NCBI GenBank assembly: GCA_024803745.1
Contig: JANJXV010000049.1
Location: 3,900,001 to 3,964,000, forward strand
Length of the DNA: 64,000 bases
Source of the DNA: Megascapheus bottae
Taxonomy: Eukaryota > Chordata > Mammalia > Rodentia > Geomyidae
Direction of reading: 5' to 3'
Part shown: positions 49,301-60,621 of the stretch, piece after piece
Layout of the letters: every line of letters begins with the position of its first letter
Numbering within the stretch: position 1 is the stretch's first letter
The notes under the pieces: generated by a model
The model's input: only the letters and a program-made list of their open reading frames with translations
Told to the model about the DNA's origin: nothing
Database searches by the model: none
Made by a program: the position numbers and the translations under genes

Positions 49301-49930
49301 TTAAGGTTAGGGAAAGGGTTAGGGTAAGGATTAGAGTTAGTTGTTAGGGTTGGTGTTAGGGTTAGATTTCGGGTTAGGTTTAGGTTTAGGGTTAGGATAA
49401 GGGGTAGGTTTAGGGTTAGGGTTAGGGTTCAGTTTAGAGTTAGAGTAAGGCGTAGGGTTAGGGTTAGGGTTAGCATTAAACTTAGGTTTACGGTTAGGGT
49501 AAGGGTAAGAGTTAGGGTTAGAGTTAGGGTTACGGTTAGGGTTAGGGTTAGGGTTAATGTTACGTTTAGGCTTAGGGTTAATTTAAGGATAACAGTTAGG
49601 GTTAGGGATAGGGTTAGGGTTAGGGTAAGGGTTAGGTTTAGGGTTATGGTTAAGGTTAGGGTTGGGGTTAGGTTAAGGGTAAGGCTTAGTGTTAGGGTTA
49701 GGGTAGGTTTAGGGTAAGTGTTAGGGTTAAGGTTGGGTTTAGGGTTAGGGTTAGGGTAAGGGTATGTGTTAGGGTTAAGGTTAGGTTTAGGGTTAGGGTT
49801 AGAGTTAGGGTTAGTGTAAGTGTAAGGGTTAAGTTTAGGGTTAGGGTTAGTTTAAGGGTTAGAGTTAGGGTAACGATAAGGGTTAGGGTTAAGGTTAGGG
49901 TTAGTGTTAGAGTTAAGGTTAGGGTTAGGG
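46353..49930 (+). repeat. Diverged left-flank relative of the 3.3-kb unit
   Basis: GTTTAGTGTTGGGGTTAATG at 46353 matches 50611 (offset 4258). GTAAGGCTTAGAGTCAGTG near 46637 matches about 50861, and TAAATATTA at 47865 and 48287 matches the pair at 52486 and 52667. 48402-48830 resembles the unit end at 56109-56520. 48840-49390, with GGTATAC at 49094 and 49136, resembles 59830-60350 and is missing from the 3.3-kb unit. 49471-49930 closely matches 51107-51570 (TAGCATTAAA, TTACGTTTAGGCTTAGGG, AATTTAAGGATAA). This flank is older and differently ordered than the array beside it. No gene. Confidence 0.8.
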
Positions 49931-50019
49931 TGAGGGTAAGGGTAAGGGTTAGGTTTAGGTTAATTGTTAGGGTTATGGTAAGGGTAAGGGTTAGAGTTAG
50001 GGTTAGGGTTAGGTTTGGG

Positions 50020-53000
50020 TTAGGTTTAGGGTTAGGGTTAGGGTAAGGGTAAGGGTTAGAGTTAGGGTTAGGGTTAGGTTTAGGTTTAGGGTTAGGGTTA
50101 GGGTAAGGGTAAGGGTTAGGTTTAGGTTTGGGGTTAGGGTTAGGGTAAGGGTTAGGTTTAGGATTAGGGTTACGGTTAGGATTAGGGTTACGGTTAGAGT
50201 AAGGGTAAGGGTTAGGGTTAGGTTTAGGGTTAGATTTAGTGTTGTGGTTAAGGTTAGGGTTATGGTAAGGGTTAGGTTTAGGTTTAATGTAAGGATAAGG
50301 TTTTGGGTTAGGGTTAGGGTTAGGGTTAAGGTAAGGGTAACGGTAAGGGTAAGGGTCATGGTTAGGTTTAGGGTTAGGATTAGGTTTAGGGTTAGGGTAA
50401 GGGTAAAGGTAAGGGTTATGGTTAGGTTTATGATTAGGGTTAGGGTTAGGGTTAGGGTTGGGCTTACGGTTAGGTTTAGGGTAAGCGTTAGGGTTAGGGT
50501 TAGGATTGGGTTTAGGGTTCGGGTAAGGGTAGGGTCAGATTTAGGGTTAGTGTTAGGTTTAGGGTTACGGTTAGGGTAAGGATAAGGGTTAGGGTTAGGT
50601 TTAGGGTTAGGTTTAGTGTTGGGGTTAATGTTAGGGTTAGGGTAAGTGTTAGGATTAGGCTTACTGTAAGGGCAACGTTTAGAGGTAGGGGTAGGTTTAG
50701 GGTTAGGGTTAGGGTAAGGGTTAGGCTTAGGGTTAGGGTTAGGCTAGGGGTTAGGCTAAGGGTAAGTGTTAGGGTTAGGGTTAGTATTAGTGGTTAGGTT
50801 TATGGTTATGGTTAGGGTAAGGGTAAGGGTTAGGTTTAGGGATTAGGGTTAGGTTTATGGTAAGGCTTAGGGTCAGTGTTAGGGTTAGGGTTAGGGTAAG
50901 GGTTAGGGTTAGGGTTGGATTTAGGGTAAGGGTTAAGGTTAGGTTTAGGTTTAGGTTAAGGTTAAGTGTTAGGTTAGAATTAGGGTAAGGGTAAAGGTTA
51001 GGGTTAAGGATAGGGAAAGAGTAAGGGTTAGGGTTATGGTTAGGGTTAGGGTAAGGATTAGGGTTAGGTTTAGGGTTAGGGTAAGGTGTAGGGCTAGGGT
51101 TAGGGTTAGCATTAAAGTTAGGGTTACGGTTAGGGTAAGGGTAAGAGTTAGGGTTAGAGTTAGGGTTACGGTTAGGGTTAGGGTTAGGGTTAATGTTACG
51201 TTTAGGCTTAGGGTTAATTTAAGGATAAGAGTTAGGGTTAGGAATAGGGTTAGGGTTAGGGTAAGGGTTAGGGTTAGGGTTATGGTTAAGGTTAGGGTTG
51301 GGGTTAGGTTAAGGGTAAGGGTTAGGGTTAGGTTTAGGGTAGGTTTAGGGTAAGTGTTAGGGTTAAGGTTGGGTTTAGGGTTAGGGTTAGGGTAAGGGTA
51401 AGTGTTAGGGTTAAGGTTAGGTTTAGGGTTAGGGTTAGAGTTAGGGTTAGTGTAAGTGTAAGGGTTAGGGTTAGGTTTAGGGTTATCGTAAGTGTAAGGG
51501 TTAAGTTTAGGGTTAGGGTTAGTTTAAGGGTTAGAGTTGGGGTAAGGATAAGGGTTAGGGTTAAGGTTAGGGTTAGGTTTAGGTTAAGGTTAAGTGTTAG
51601 GTTAGGGTTAGGGTAAGGGTAAGGGTTAGGGTTAGGTTTAGGTTTAGGGGTTAGGGTTAGGGTTAGGGTTAGGGTTATTTTGAGGGTTAGGGTAAGGTTA
51701 AGTGTTAGGGTTTGGGTTAGGGTTAGGGTTAGGGTAAGGGTAAGGGTTAGGTTTAGGGTTAGGGTTAGGGTTAAGGTTGAAGTTAGGGTTAGGGTAAGTG
51801 TTAGGGTTAGGTTTAGTGTAAGTATTAGTGTTAGGTTTACGGTTAGGGTTAGAGTTAGGGTTAGGTTTAGGGTTAGTTAAGGGTTAGGGTTAGGGTAAGG
51901 TTTAGGGTTACGGTTAGGTTTAGGTTTAGGGTTGTGGTTAAGATTAGGGTTATGGTTAGGGTAAGGGTAAGGGTTAGGGTTAGGGTTAGGGTTATTGTAA
52001 GTGTTAGGGTTAGGGTTAGGGCTATTGTTAGGTTTAGGTTTAGGGAAAGGGTAAGGGATAAGTTTAGGGTTAGGGTTAGGGTTAGGTGTTAGGGTTAAAG
52101 TTAGGGTGAGGTTTAGGTTTAGGTTTAGGGTTAGAATAAGGGTAAGGGTTAAGGTTAGGGTTAGGTTTAGGGTTAGGGTTATGGTAAGGGTAAGTGTTGG
52201 GTTTAGGGTTAGGGTGAGGGTTAGGGTTAGGGTTAGGCTTAGGGTTAGGTGTTAGGGTTAAGTTTAGGGTGAGGTTTAGGTTTAGGTTTAGGGTTAGAAT
52301 AAGGGTAAGTGTTAGGGTTAGGGTTAGGGTTAGGGTAAGTGTTAGGTTAAGGGTTAGGCTTAGGGTTAGGTTTAGGGTTGGCGTTAAGTTTAGGATTAGG
52401 GTTAGGGTAAGGGTATGGGTTAGGGTTATGGTTAAGTTTAGGGTAAGTGTTAGGGTTGAGGTTATGGTTAGGGTTTGGGTGATGCTAAATATTAGGGTTA
52501 GGGTTAGAGTTATTGTTAGGGGTTAGGGTAAGGGTTAGTATTAGGGTTAGGTTTAGGGTTAGGGTTAGGGTAAAAGTAAGGTTTAGGGTTAGGGTAAGAG
52601 TTAGGTTTAGGGTTAGGGTTAGGGTTAGGGTTAGGGTTACGGTTAGGGTTAGGGTTTGGGTGAGGCTAAATATTAGGTTTAGGGTTAGGGTTACGGTTAG
52701 GGCTAGGGTAAGGGTTAGGTTTAGGGTTAGGGTTAGGGTTAAGGTAAGGATTAGGGTTTAGGTTAGGGTTAGGATTAGGTTAAGGGTTAGGGTTAGGATT
52801 AGGATAAACGCTAGTTTTAGGGTTAGGGTTAGGGGGAGGATACGGGTAAAGTTTATGGTTAGGTTTAGGGTTATGGTTAGGGTTAGGGGTTAGTGTTAGT
52901 GTTAGGTTTAGTGTTAGGGTTAGGGTAAGGATAAGAGTTAGGGTTAGGGTTAGGGTTAGGGTAAGTGTTAGGTTAGGGTTAGGGTAAGGGTAAGTGTTAG

Positions 53001-53236
53001 GGTTAGGGTTAGGCTTAGGGTTAGGTTAAGTGTTAGGGTAAGGGTTAGGGTTAGAGTTAGGTTTAGGGTTGGAGTTAAGGTTAGGGTTAGGGTTATGGTA
53101 AGGGTAAGGGTTAGGGTTAGGGTTAAGGTTAGGGTAAGTGTTATGGTTAGGGTGAGGGTTAGTGTTTGGGTAAGCGTAAGGGTTAGGGTTAGGGTTAGGG
53201 TTAGGGGTTAGGGTTAGGGTTAGGATTAGGGTTAGG
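50020..53236 (+). repeat. 3.2-kb higher-order unit, copy 1 (about 3212 bp)
   Basis: From about 50025 the sequence repeats at +3212 with very few differences. Matching points are 50244/53456, 51036/54248, 52269/55481 and 52486/55698. Differences I saw include TTTATGG versus TTATGG context near 50790, AAGGATAGGG versus AGGGATAGGG near 51006, and GGGTTT versus GGGGTT near 50516. Between 52530 and 52667 the offset changes from 3212 to 3194 (18 bp fewer in copy 2). Later copy 2 gains about 108 bp. Both changes are multiples of six. An internal 163-bp duplication places GTTAGGTGTTAGGGTTAA at 52081 and 52244. No gene. Confidence 0.9.
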
Positions 53237-56200
53237 TTTAGGGTTAGGGTTAGGGTAAGGGTAAGGGTTAGAGTTAGGGTTAGGGTTAGGTTTAGGTTTA
53301 GGGTTAGGGTTAGGGTAAGGGTAAGGGTTAGGTTTAGGTTTGGGGTTAGGGTTAGGGTAAGGGTTAGGTTTAGGATTAGGGTTACGGTTAGGATTAGGGT
53401 TACGGTTAGAGTAAGGGTAAGGGTTAGGGTTAGGTTTAGGGTTAGATTTAGTGTTGTGGTTAAGGTTAGGGTTATGGTAAGGGTTAGGTTTAGGTTTAAT
53501 GTAAGGATAAGGTTTTGGGTTAGGGTTAGGGTTAGGGTTAAGGTAAGGGTAACGGTAAGGGTAAGGGTCATGGTTAGGTTTAGGGTTAGGATTAGGTTTA
53601 GGGTTAGGGTAAGGGTAAAGGTAAGGGTTATGGTTAGGTTTATGATTAGGGTTAGGGTTAGGGTTAGGGTTGGGCTTACGGTTAGGTTTAGGGTAAGCGT
53701 TAGGGTTAGGGTTAGGATTGGGGTTAGGGTTCGGGTAAGGGTAGGGTCAGATTTAGGGTTAGTGTTAGGTTTAGGGTTACGGTTAGGGTAAGGATAAGGG
53801 TTAGGGTTAGGTTTAGGGTTAGGTTTAGTGTTGGGGTTAATGTTAGGGTTAGGGTAAGTGTTAGGATTAGGCTTACTGTAAGGGCAACGTTTAGAGGTAG
53901 GGGTAGGTTTAGGGTTAGGGTTAGGGTAAGGGTTAGGCTTAGGGTTAGGGTTAGGCTAGGGGTTAGGCTAAGGGTAAGTGTTAGGGTTAGGGTTAGTATT
54001 AGTGGTTAGGGTTATGGTTATGGTTAGGGTAAGGGTAAGGGTTAGGGTTAGGGATTAGGGTTAGGTTTATGGTAAGGCTTAGGGTCAGTGTTAGGGTTAG
54101 GGTTAGGGTAAGGGTTAGGGTTAGGGTTGGATTTAGGGTAAGGGTTAAGGTTAGGGTTAGGTTTAGGTTAAGGTTAAGTGTTAGGTTAGGGTTAGGGTAA
54201 GGGTAAGGGTTAGGGTTAGGGATAGGGAAAGAGTAAGGGTTAGGGTTATGGTTAGGGTTAGGGTAAGGATTAGGGTTCAGTTTAGGGTTAGGGTAAGGTG
54301 TAGGGCTAGGGTTAGGGTTAGCATTAAAGTTAGGGTTACGGTTAGGGTAAGGGTAAGAGTTAGGGTTAGAGTTAGGGTTACGGTTAGGGTTAGGGTTAGG
54401 GTTAATGTTACGTTTAGGCTTAGGGTTAATTTAAGGATAAGAGTTAGGGTTAGGGATAGGGTTAGGGTTAGGGTAAGGGTTAGGATTAGGGTTATGTTTA
54501 AGGTTAGGGTTGGGGTTAGGTTAAGGGTAAGGGTTAGGGTTAGGTTTAGGGTAGGTTTAGGGTAAGTGTTAGGGTTAAGGTTGGGTTTAGGGTTAGGGTA
54601 AGGGTAAGTGTTAGGGTTAAGGTTAGGTTTAGGGTTAGGGTTAGAGTTAGGGTTAGTGTAAGTGTAAGGGTTAGGGTTAGGTTTAGGGTTATCGTAAGTG
54701 TAAGGGTTAAGTTTAGGGTTAGGGGTAGTTTAAGGGTTAGAGTTAGGGTAAGGATAAGGGTTAGGGTTAAGGTTAGGGTTAGGTTTAGGTTAAGGTTAAG
54801 TGTTAGGTTAGGGTTAGGGTAAGGGTAAGGGTTAGGGTTAGGTTTAGGTTTAGGGGTTAGGGTTAGCGTTAGGGTTATTTTGAGGGTTAGGGTAAGGGTA
54901 AGTGTTAGGGTTTGGGTTAGGGTTACGGTTAGGTTTAGGGTTAGGGTAACGGTAAGGGTTAGGTTTAGGGTTAGGGTTAGGGTTAAGGTTGAAGTTAGGG
55001 TTAGGGTACGTGTTAGGGTTAGGGTTAGGGTAAGTGTTAGTGTTAGGTTTACGGTTAGGGTTAGAGTTAGGTTTAGGGTTAGGGTTAGTTAAGGGTTAGG
55101 GTTAGGGTAAGGTTTAGGGTTACGGTTAGGTTTACGTTTAGGGTTGTGGTTAAGATTAGGGTTATGGTTAGGGTAAGGGTAAGGGTTAGGGTTAGGGTTA
55201 GGGTTATTGTAAGTGTTAGGGTTAGGGTTAGGGCTATTGTTAGGTTTAGGTTTAGGGAAAGGGTAAGGGATAAGTTTAGGGTTAGGGTTAGGGTTAGGTG
55301 TTAGGGTTAAAGTTAGGGTGAGGTTTAGGTTTAGGTTTAGGGTTAGAATAAGGGTAAGGGTTAAGGTTAGGGTTAGGTTTAGGGTTAGGGTTATGGTAAG
55401 GGTAAGTGTTGGGTTTAGGGTTAGGGTGAGGGTTAGGGTTAGGGTTAGGCTTAGGGTTAGGTGTTAGGGTTAAGGTTAGGGTGAGGTTTAGGTTTAGGTT
55501 TAGGGTTAGAATAAGGGTAAGTGTTAGGGTTAGGGTTAGGGTTAGGGTAAGTGTTAGGTTAAGGGTTAGGCTTAGGGTTAGGTTTAGGGTTGGCGTTAAG
55601 TTTAGGATTAGGGTTAGGGTAAGGGTATGGGTTAGGGTTATGGTTAAGTTTAGGGTAAGTGTTAGGGTTGAGGTTATGGTTAGGGTTTGGGTGATGCTAA
55701 ATATTAGGGTTAGGGTTAGAGTTATTGTTAGGGGTTAGGGTTAGGGTTAGTATTAGGGTTAGGGTAAAGGTAAGGTTTAGGGTTAGGGTAAGAGTTAGGT
55801 TTAGGGTTAGGGTTAGGGTTAGGGTTAGGGTTACGGTTAGGGTTAGGGTTTGGGTGAGGCTAAATATTAGGTTTAGGGTTAGGGTTACGGTTAGGGCTAG
55901 GGTAAGGGTTAGGTTTAGGGTTAGGGTTAGGGTTAAGGTTAGCGTTACGTTTAGGGTAAGGGTAAGGGTTAGGGTTAGGGTTAGGGTTAAGGTAAGGATT
56001 AGGGTTTAGGTTAGGGTTAGGGTTAGGTTAAGGGTTAGAGTTAGGGTTAGGGTTAGGATTAGGATAAACGCTAGGTTTAGGGTTAGGGTTAGGGTAAGGA
56101 TAAGTGTTATGGATAGGGTTAGGGTTAGGGTTAGGGGGAGGATAAGGGTAAAGCTTAGGGTTAGGGTTAGGGTTATGGTTAGGTTAGGGGTTAGTGTTAG

Positions 56201-56538
56201 TGTTAGGTTTAGTGTTAGGGTTAGGGTAAGGATAAGAATTAGGGTTAGGGTTAGGGTTAGGGTAAGTGTTAGGGTTAGGGTTAGGGTAAGGGTAAGTGTT
56301 AGGGTTAGGGTTAGGCTTAGGGTTAGGTTAAGTGTTAGGGTAAGGGTTAGGGTTAGAGTTAGGTTTAGGGTTGGAGTTAAGGTTAGGGTTAGGGTTATGG
56401 TAAGGGTAAGGGTTAGGGTTAGGGTTAAGGTTAGGGTAAGTGTTATGGTTAGGGTGAGGGTTAGTGTTTGGGTAAGCGTAAGGGTTAGGGTTAGGGTTAG
56501 GGTTAGGGGTTAGGGTTAGGGTTAGGATTAGGGTTAGG
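53237..56538 (+). repeat. 3.3-kb higher-order unit, copy 2 (about 3302 bp)
   Basis: Repeats copy 3 at a constant +3302 (53456/56758, 54248/57550, 55698/59000, 55861/59163, 56109/59411). I saw no difference from copy 3 anywhere I compared until about 56458. Compared with copy 1 it carries an extra segment around 55943-56130, including GCGTTACGTTTAGG and GTGTTATGGATAGGG. The unit length is 550 hexamers plus 2 bp. Confidence 0.93.
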
Positions 56539-59500
56539 TTTAGGGTTAGGGTTAGGGTAAGGGTAAGGGTTAGAGTTAGGGTTAGGGTTAGGTTTAGGTT
56601 TAGGGTTAGGGTTAGGGTAAGGGTAAGGGTTAGGTTTAGGTTTGGGGTTAGGGTTAGGGTAAGGGTTAGGTTTAGGATTAGGGTTACGGTTAGGATTAGG
56701 GTTACGGTTAGAGTAAGGGTAAGGGTTAGGGTTAGGTTTAGGGTTAGATTTAGTGTTGTGGTTAAGGTTAGGGTTATGGTAAGGGTTAGGTTTAGGTTTA
56801 ATGTAAGGATAAGGTTTTGGGTTAGGGTTAGGGTTAGGGTTAAGGTAAGGGTAACGGTAAGGGTAAGGGTCATGGTTAGGTTTAGGGTTAGGATTAGGTT
56901 TAGGGTTAGGGTAAGGGTAAAGGTAAGGGTTATGGTTAGGTTTATGATTAGGGTTAGGGTTAGGGTTAGGGTTGGGCTTACGGTTAGGTTTAGGGTAAGC
57001 GTTAGGGTTAGGGTTAGGATTGGGGTTAGGGTTCGGGTAAGGGTAGGGTCAGATTTAGGGTTAGTGTTAGGTTTAGGGTTACGGTTAGGGTAAGGATAAG
57101 GGTTAGGGTTAGGTTTAGGGTTAGGTTTAGTGTTGGGGTTAATGTTAGGGTTAGGGTAAGTGTTAGGATTAGGCTTACTGTAAGGGCAACGTTTAGAGGT
57201 AGGGGTAGGTTTAGGGTTAGGGTTAGGGTAAGGGTTAGGCTTAGGGTTAGGGTTAGGCTAGGGGTTAGGCTAAGGGTAAGTGTTAGGGTTAGGGTTAGTA
57301 TTAGTGGTTAGGGTTATGGTTATGGTTAGGGTAAGGGTAAGGGTTAGGGTTAGGGATTAGGGTTAGGTTTATGGTAAGGCTTAGGGTCAGTGTTAGGGTT
57401 AGGGTTAGGGTAAGGGTTAGGGTTAGGGTTGGATTTAGGGTAAGGGTTAAGGTTAGGGTTAGGTTTAGGTTAAGGTTAAGTGTTAGGTTAGGGTTAGGGT
57501 AAGGGTAAGGGTTAGGGTTAGGGATAGGGAAAGAGTAAGGGTTAGGGTTATGGTTAGGGTTAGGGTAAGGATTAGGGTTCAGTTTAGGGTTAGGGTAAGG
57601 TGTAGGGCTAGGGTTAGGGTTAGCATTAAAGTTAGGGTTACGGTTAGGGTAAGGGTAAGAGTTAGGGTTAGAGTTAGGGTTACGGTTAGGGTTAGGGTTA
57701 GGGTTAATGTTACGTTTAGGCTTAGGGTTAATTTAAGGATAAGAGTTAGGGTTAGGGATAGGGTTAGGGTTAGGGTAAGGGTTAGGATTAGGGTTATGTT
57801 TAAGGTTAGGGTTGGGGTTAGGTTAAGGGTAAGGGTTAGGGTTAGGTTTAGGGTAGGTTTAGGGTAAGTGTTAGGGTTAAGGTTGGGTTTAGGGTTAGGG
57901 TAAGGGTAAGTGTTAGGGTTAAGGTTAGGTTTAGGGTTAGGGTTAGAGTTAGGGTTAGTGTAAGTGTAAGGGTTAGGGTTAGGTTTAGGGTTATCGTAAG
58001 TGTAAGGGTTAAGTTTAGGGTTAGGGGTAGTTTAAGGGTTAGAGTTAGGGTAAGGATAAGGGTTAGGGTTAAGGTTAGGGTTAGGTTTAGGTTAAGGTTA
58101 AGTGTTAGGTTAGGGTTAGGGTAAGGGTAAGGGTTAGGGTTAGGTTTAGGTTTAGGGGTTAGGGTTAGCGTTAGGGTTATTTTGAGGGTTAGGGTAAGGG
58201 TAAGTGTTAGGGTTTGGGTTAGGGTTACGGTTAGGTTTAGGGTTAGGGTAACGGTAAGGGTTAGGTTTAGGGTTAGGGTTAGGGTTAAGGTTGAAGTTAG
58301 GGTTAGGGTACGTGTTAGGGTTAGGGTTAGGGTAAGTGTTAGTGTTAGGTTTACGGTTAGGGTTAGAGTTAGGTTTAGGGTTAGGGTTAGTTAAGGGTTA
58401 GGGTTAGGGTAAGGTTTAGGGTTACGGTTAGGTTTACGTTTAGGGTTGTGGTTAAGATTAGGGTTATGGTTAGGGTAAGGGTAAGGGTTAGGGTTAGGGT
58501 TAGGGTTATTGTAAGTGTTAGGGTTAGGGTTAGGGCTATTGTTAGGTTTAGGTTTAGGGAAAGGGTAAGGGATAAGTTTAGGGTTAGGGTTAGGGTTAGG
58601 TGTTAGGGTTAAAGTTAGGGTGAGGTTTAGGTTTAGGTTTAGGGTTAGAATAAGGGTAAGGGTTAAGGTTAGGGTTAGGTTTAGGGTTAGGGTTATGGTA
58701 AGGGTAAGTGTTGGGTTTAGGGTTAGGGTGAGGGTTAGGGTTAGGGTTAGGCTTAGGGTTAGGTGTTAGGGTTAAGGTTAGGGTGAGGTTTAGGTTTAGG
58801 TTTAGGGTTAGAATAAGGGTAAGTGTTAGGGTTAGGGTTAGGGTTAGGGTAAGTGTTAGGTTAAGGGTTAGGCTTAGGGTTAGGTTTAGGGTTGGCGTTA
58901 AGTTTAGGATTAGGGTTAGGGTAAGGGTATGGGTTAGGGTTATGGTTAAGTTTAGGGTAAGTGTTAGGGTTGAGGTTATGGTTAGGGTTTGGGTGATGCT
59001 AAATATTAGGGTTAGGGTTAGAGTTATTGTTAGGGGTTAGGGTTAGGGTTAGTATTAGGGTTAGGGTAAAGGTAAGGTTTAGGGTTAGGGTAAGAGTTAG
59101 GTTTAGGGTTAGGGTTAGGGTTAGGGTTAGGGTTACGGTTAGGGTTAGGGTTTGGGTGAGGCTAAATATTAGGTTTAGGGTTAGGGTTACGGTTAGGGCT
59201 AGGGTAAGGGTTAGGTTTAGGGTTAGGGTTAGGGTTAAGGTTAGCGTTACGTTTAGGGTAAGGGTAAGGGTTAGGGTTAGGGTTAGGGTTAAGGTAAGGA
59301 TTAGGGTTTAGGTTAGGGTTAGGGTTAGGTTAAGGGTTAGAGTTAGGGTTAGGGTTAGGATTAGGATAAACGCTAGGTTTAGGGTTAGGGTTAGGGTAAG
59401 GATAAGTGTTATGGATAGGGTTAGGGTTAGGGTTAGGGGGAGGATAAGGGTAAAGCTTAGGGTTAGGGTTAGGGTTATGGTTAGGTTAGGGGTTAGTGTT

Positions 59501-59760
59501 AGTGTTAGGTTTAGTGTTAGGGTTAGGGTAAGGATAAGAATTAGGGTTAGGGTTAGGGTTAGGGTAAGTGTTAGGGTTAGGGTTAGGGTAAGGGTAAGTG
59601 TTAGGGTTAGGGTTAGGCTTAGGGTTAGGTTAAGTGTTAGGGTAAGGGTTAGGGTTAGAGTTAGGTTTAGGGTTGGAGTTAAGGTTAGGGTTAGGGTTAT
59701 GGTAAGGGTAAGGGTTAGGGTTAGGGTTAAGGTTAGGGTAAGTGTTATGGTTAGGGTGAG
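56539..59760 (+). repeat. 3.3-kb higher-order unit, copy 3 (right-truncated)
   Basis: Nearly identical to copy 2 at offset 3302 until about 59760. From there GTTAGTGTTTGGG of copy 2 is replaced by GTTTAGGGTTTTGG, and similarity fades by about 59890 into the right flank. This is the youngest-looking kilobase-scale duplication in the window. Either a very recent event, gene-conversion homogenisation, or an assembly duplication could explain it. Confidence 0.92.
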
Positions 59761-59966
59761 GTTTAGGGTTTTGGTAAGCGTAAGGTTTAGGGTTAGGGTT
59801 AGGGTTAGGGGTTAGGGTTAGGGTTAGGATTAGGTTTAGGTTTAGGTTAGGGTTAGGGTTAGGGTAAGGGTAAGGGTTAGAGTTAGGGTTATAGTTAGGT
59901 TTAGTGTTAGGCTTAGGGTAAGGGTATGGGTTAGGGTTATGGTTAGGGTTAGGGTAAGGATTAGGA

Positions 59967-59999
<33 letters not shown>

Positions 60000-60621
60000 T
60001 AGTTAGGGTTAGGTTTAGGTTTAGGGTTAGGGTTAGGGTTAGGTTTAGGGTAAGAGTTAGGGTTAGGGTTAGGTATAAGGTTAAGGGTAGGGTAAGGGTT
60101 AGGGTTAGTGTTAGGTATATGGTTAAGGTTAGGGTTAGTTTTAGGGTTAGGATTAGGTTTAAGGTTGAGGTTACGGTTACGGTTAGTGTAAGGGTTAGGG
60201 TTAGGGTTAAGGTAAGGGTTAGGATTAGGGTTATGGTTTGGGTTAGAGTTAAGGTTAGGGTTAGGGTAAGTGTAAGGGTTAGGGTTAGGGTTAGGGATAG
60301 GGTTTGGGTAAGGGTTAGAGTTAGGTGTTAGGATTAGTGTTAGAGTTAGGTTAAGGGTTAGGGTTAGGGTTAAGATTAGGATAACGGTTAGGTTTAGGGT
60401 TCGGGTAAGGGTAAGGGATAGGTGTTAGGGTTAGGGTTAGGGTTAGGTTTAGGTTTAGGAGTAGGGTTACGATAAGGGTAAGGGTTAGGTTTAGGGTTAG
60501 GATTAGGTTTAGAGTTAGGGTTAGGGTAAGGATAAGGGTTAGGGTCAGGGTTAGGGTTAGGATTAAGGTTAGGGTTAGGGTTATGGTTAAGGTTAGGGTT
60601 AGGTTTAAGGTTAGGGTTAGG
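59760..60621 (+). repeat. Diverged right flank, relative of 48840-49390
   Basis: GGTTATGGTTAGGG then GGTAAGGATTAGG at about 59937 matches 48971 (offset about 10966). The altered GGTATAC-type sites (GGTATAAGG near 60073, GGTATATGG near 60114) lie where 49094 and 49136 have GGTATACGG. AAGGTTGAGGTTACGG near 60160 matches AAGGTTGAGGTTAGGG near 49173. Thus both sides of the 3-copy array carry the same old segment, as expected if the array expanded between them. No gene. Confidence 0.75.

Larger units (their letters stand above)
47865..59172 (+). repeat. TAAATATTAG landmark series
   Basis: An AT-rich 10-mer inside GTTTGGGTGAGGCTAAATATTAGG-like context occurs at 47865, 48287 (TAAATATTAC), 52486, 52667, 55698, 55861, 59000 and 59163. 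A weaker form, TAAATTTTAG, lies near 48034. It is paired within each unit (181, 163 and 163 bp apart) and confined to 47.8-59.2 kb, so it is diagnostic of the 3.3-kb unit family. Confidence 0.88.

Noticed and set aside
53456..57093. Identical 'proteins' at 50244, 53456 and 56758, which could look like a conserved gene family
   Set aside because: They are identical because the underlying 3.3-kb DNA unit is duplicated. The text is Val-Arg repeat in all copies.
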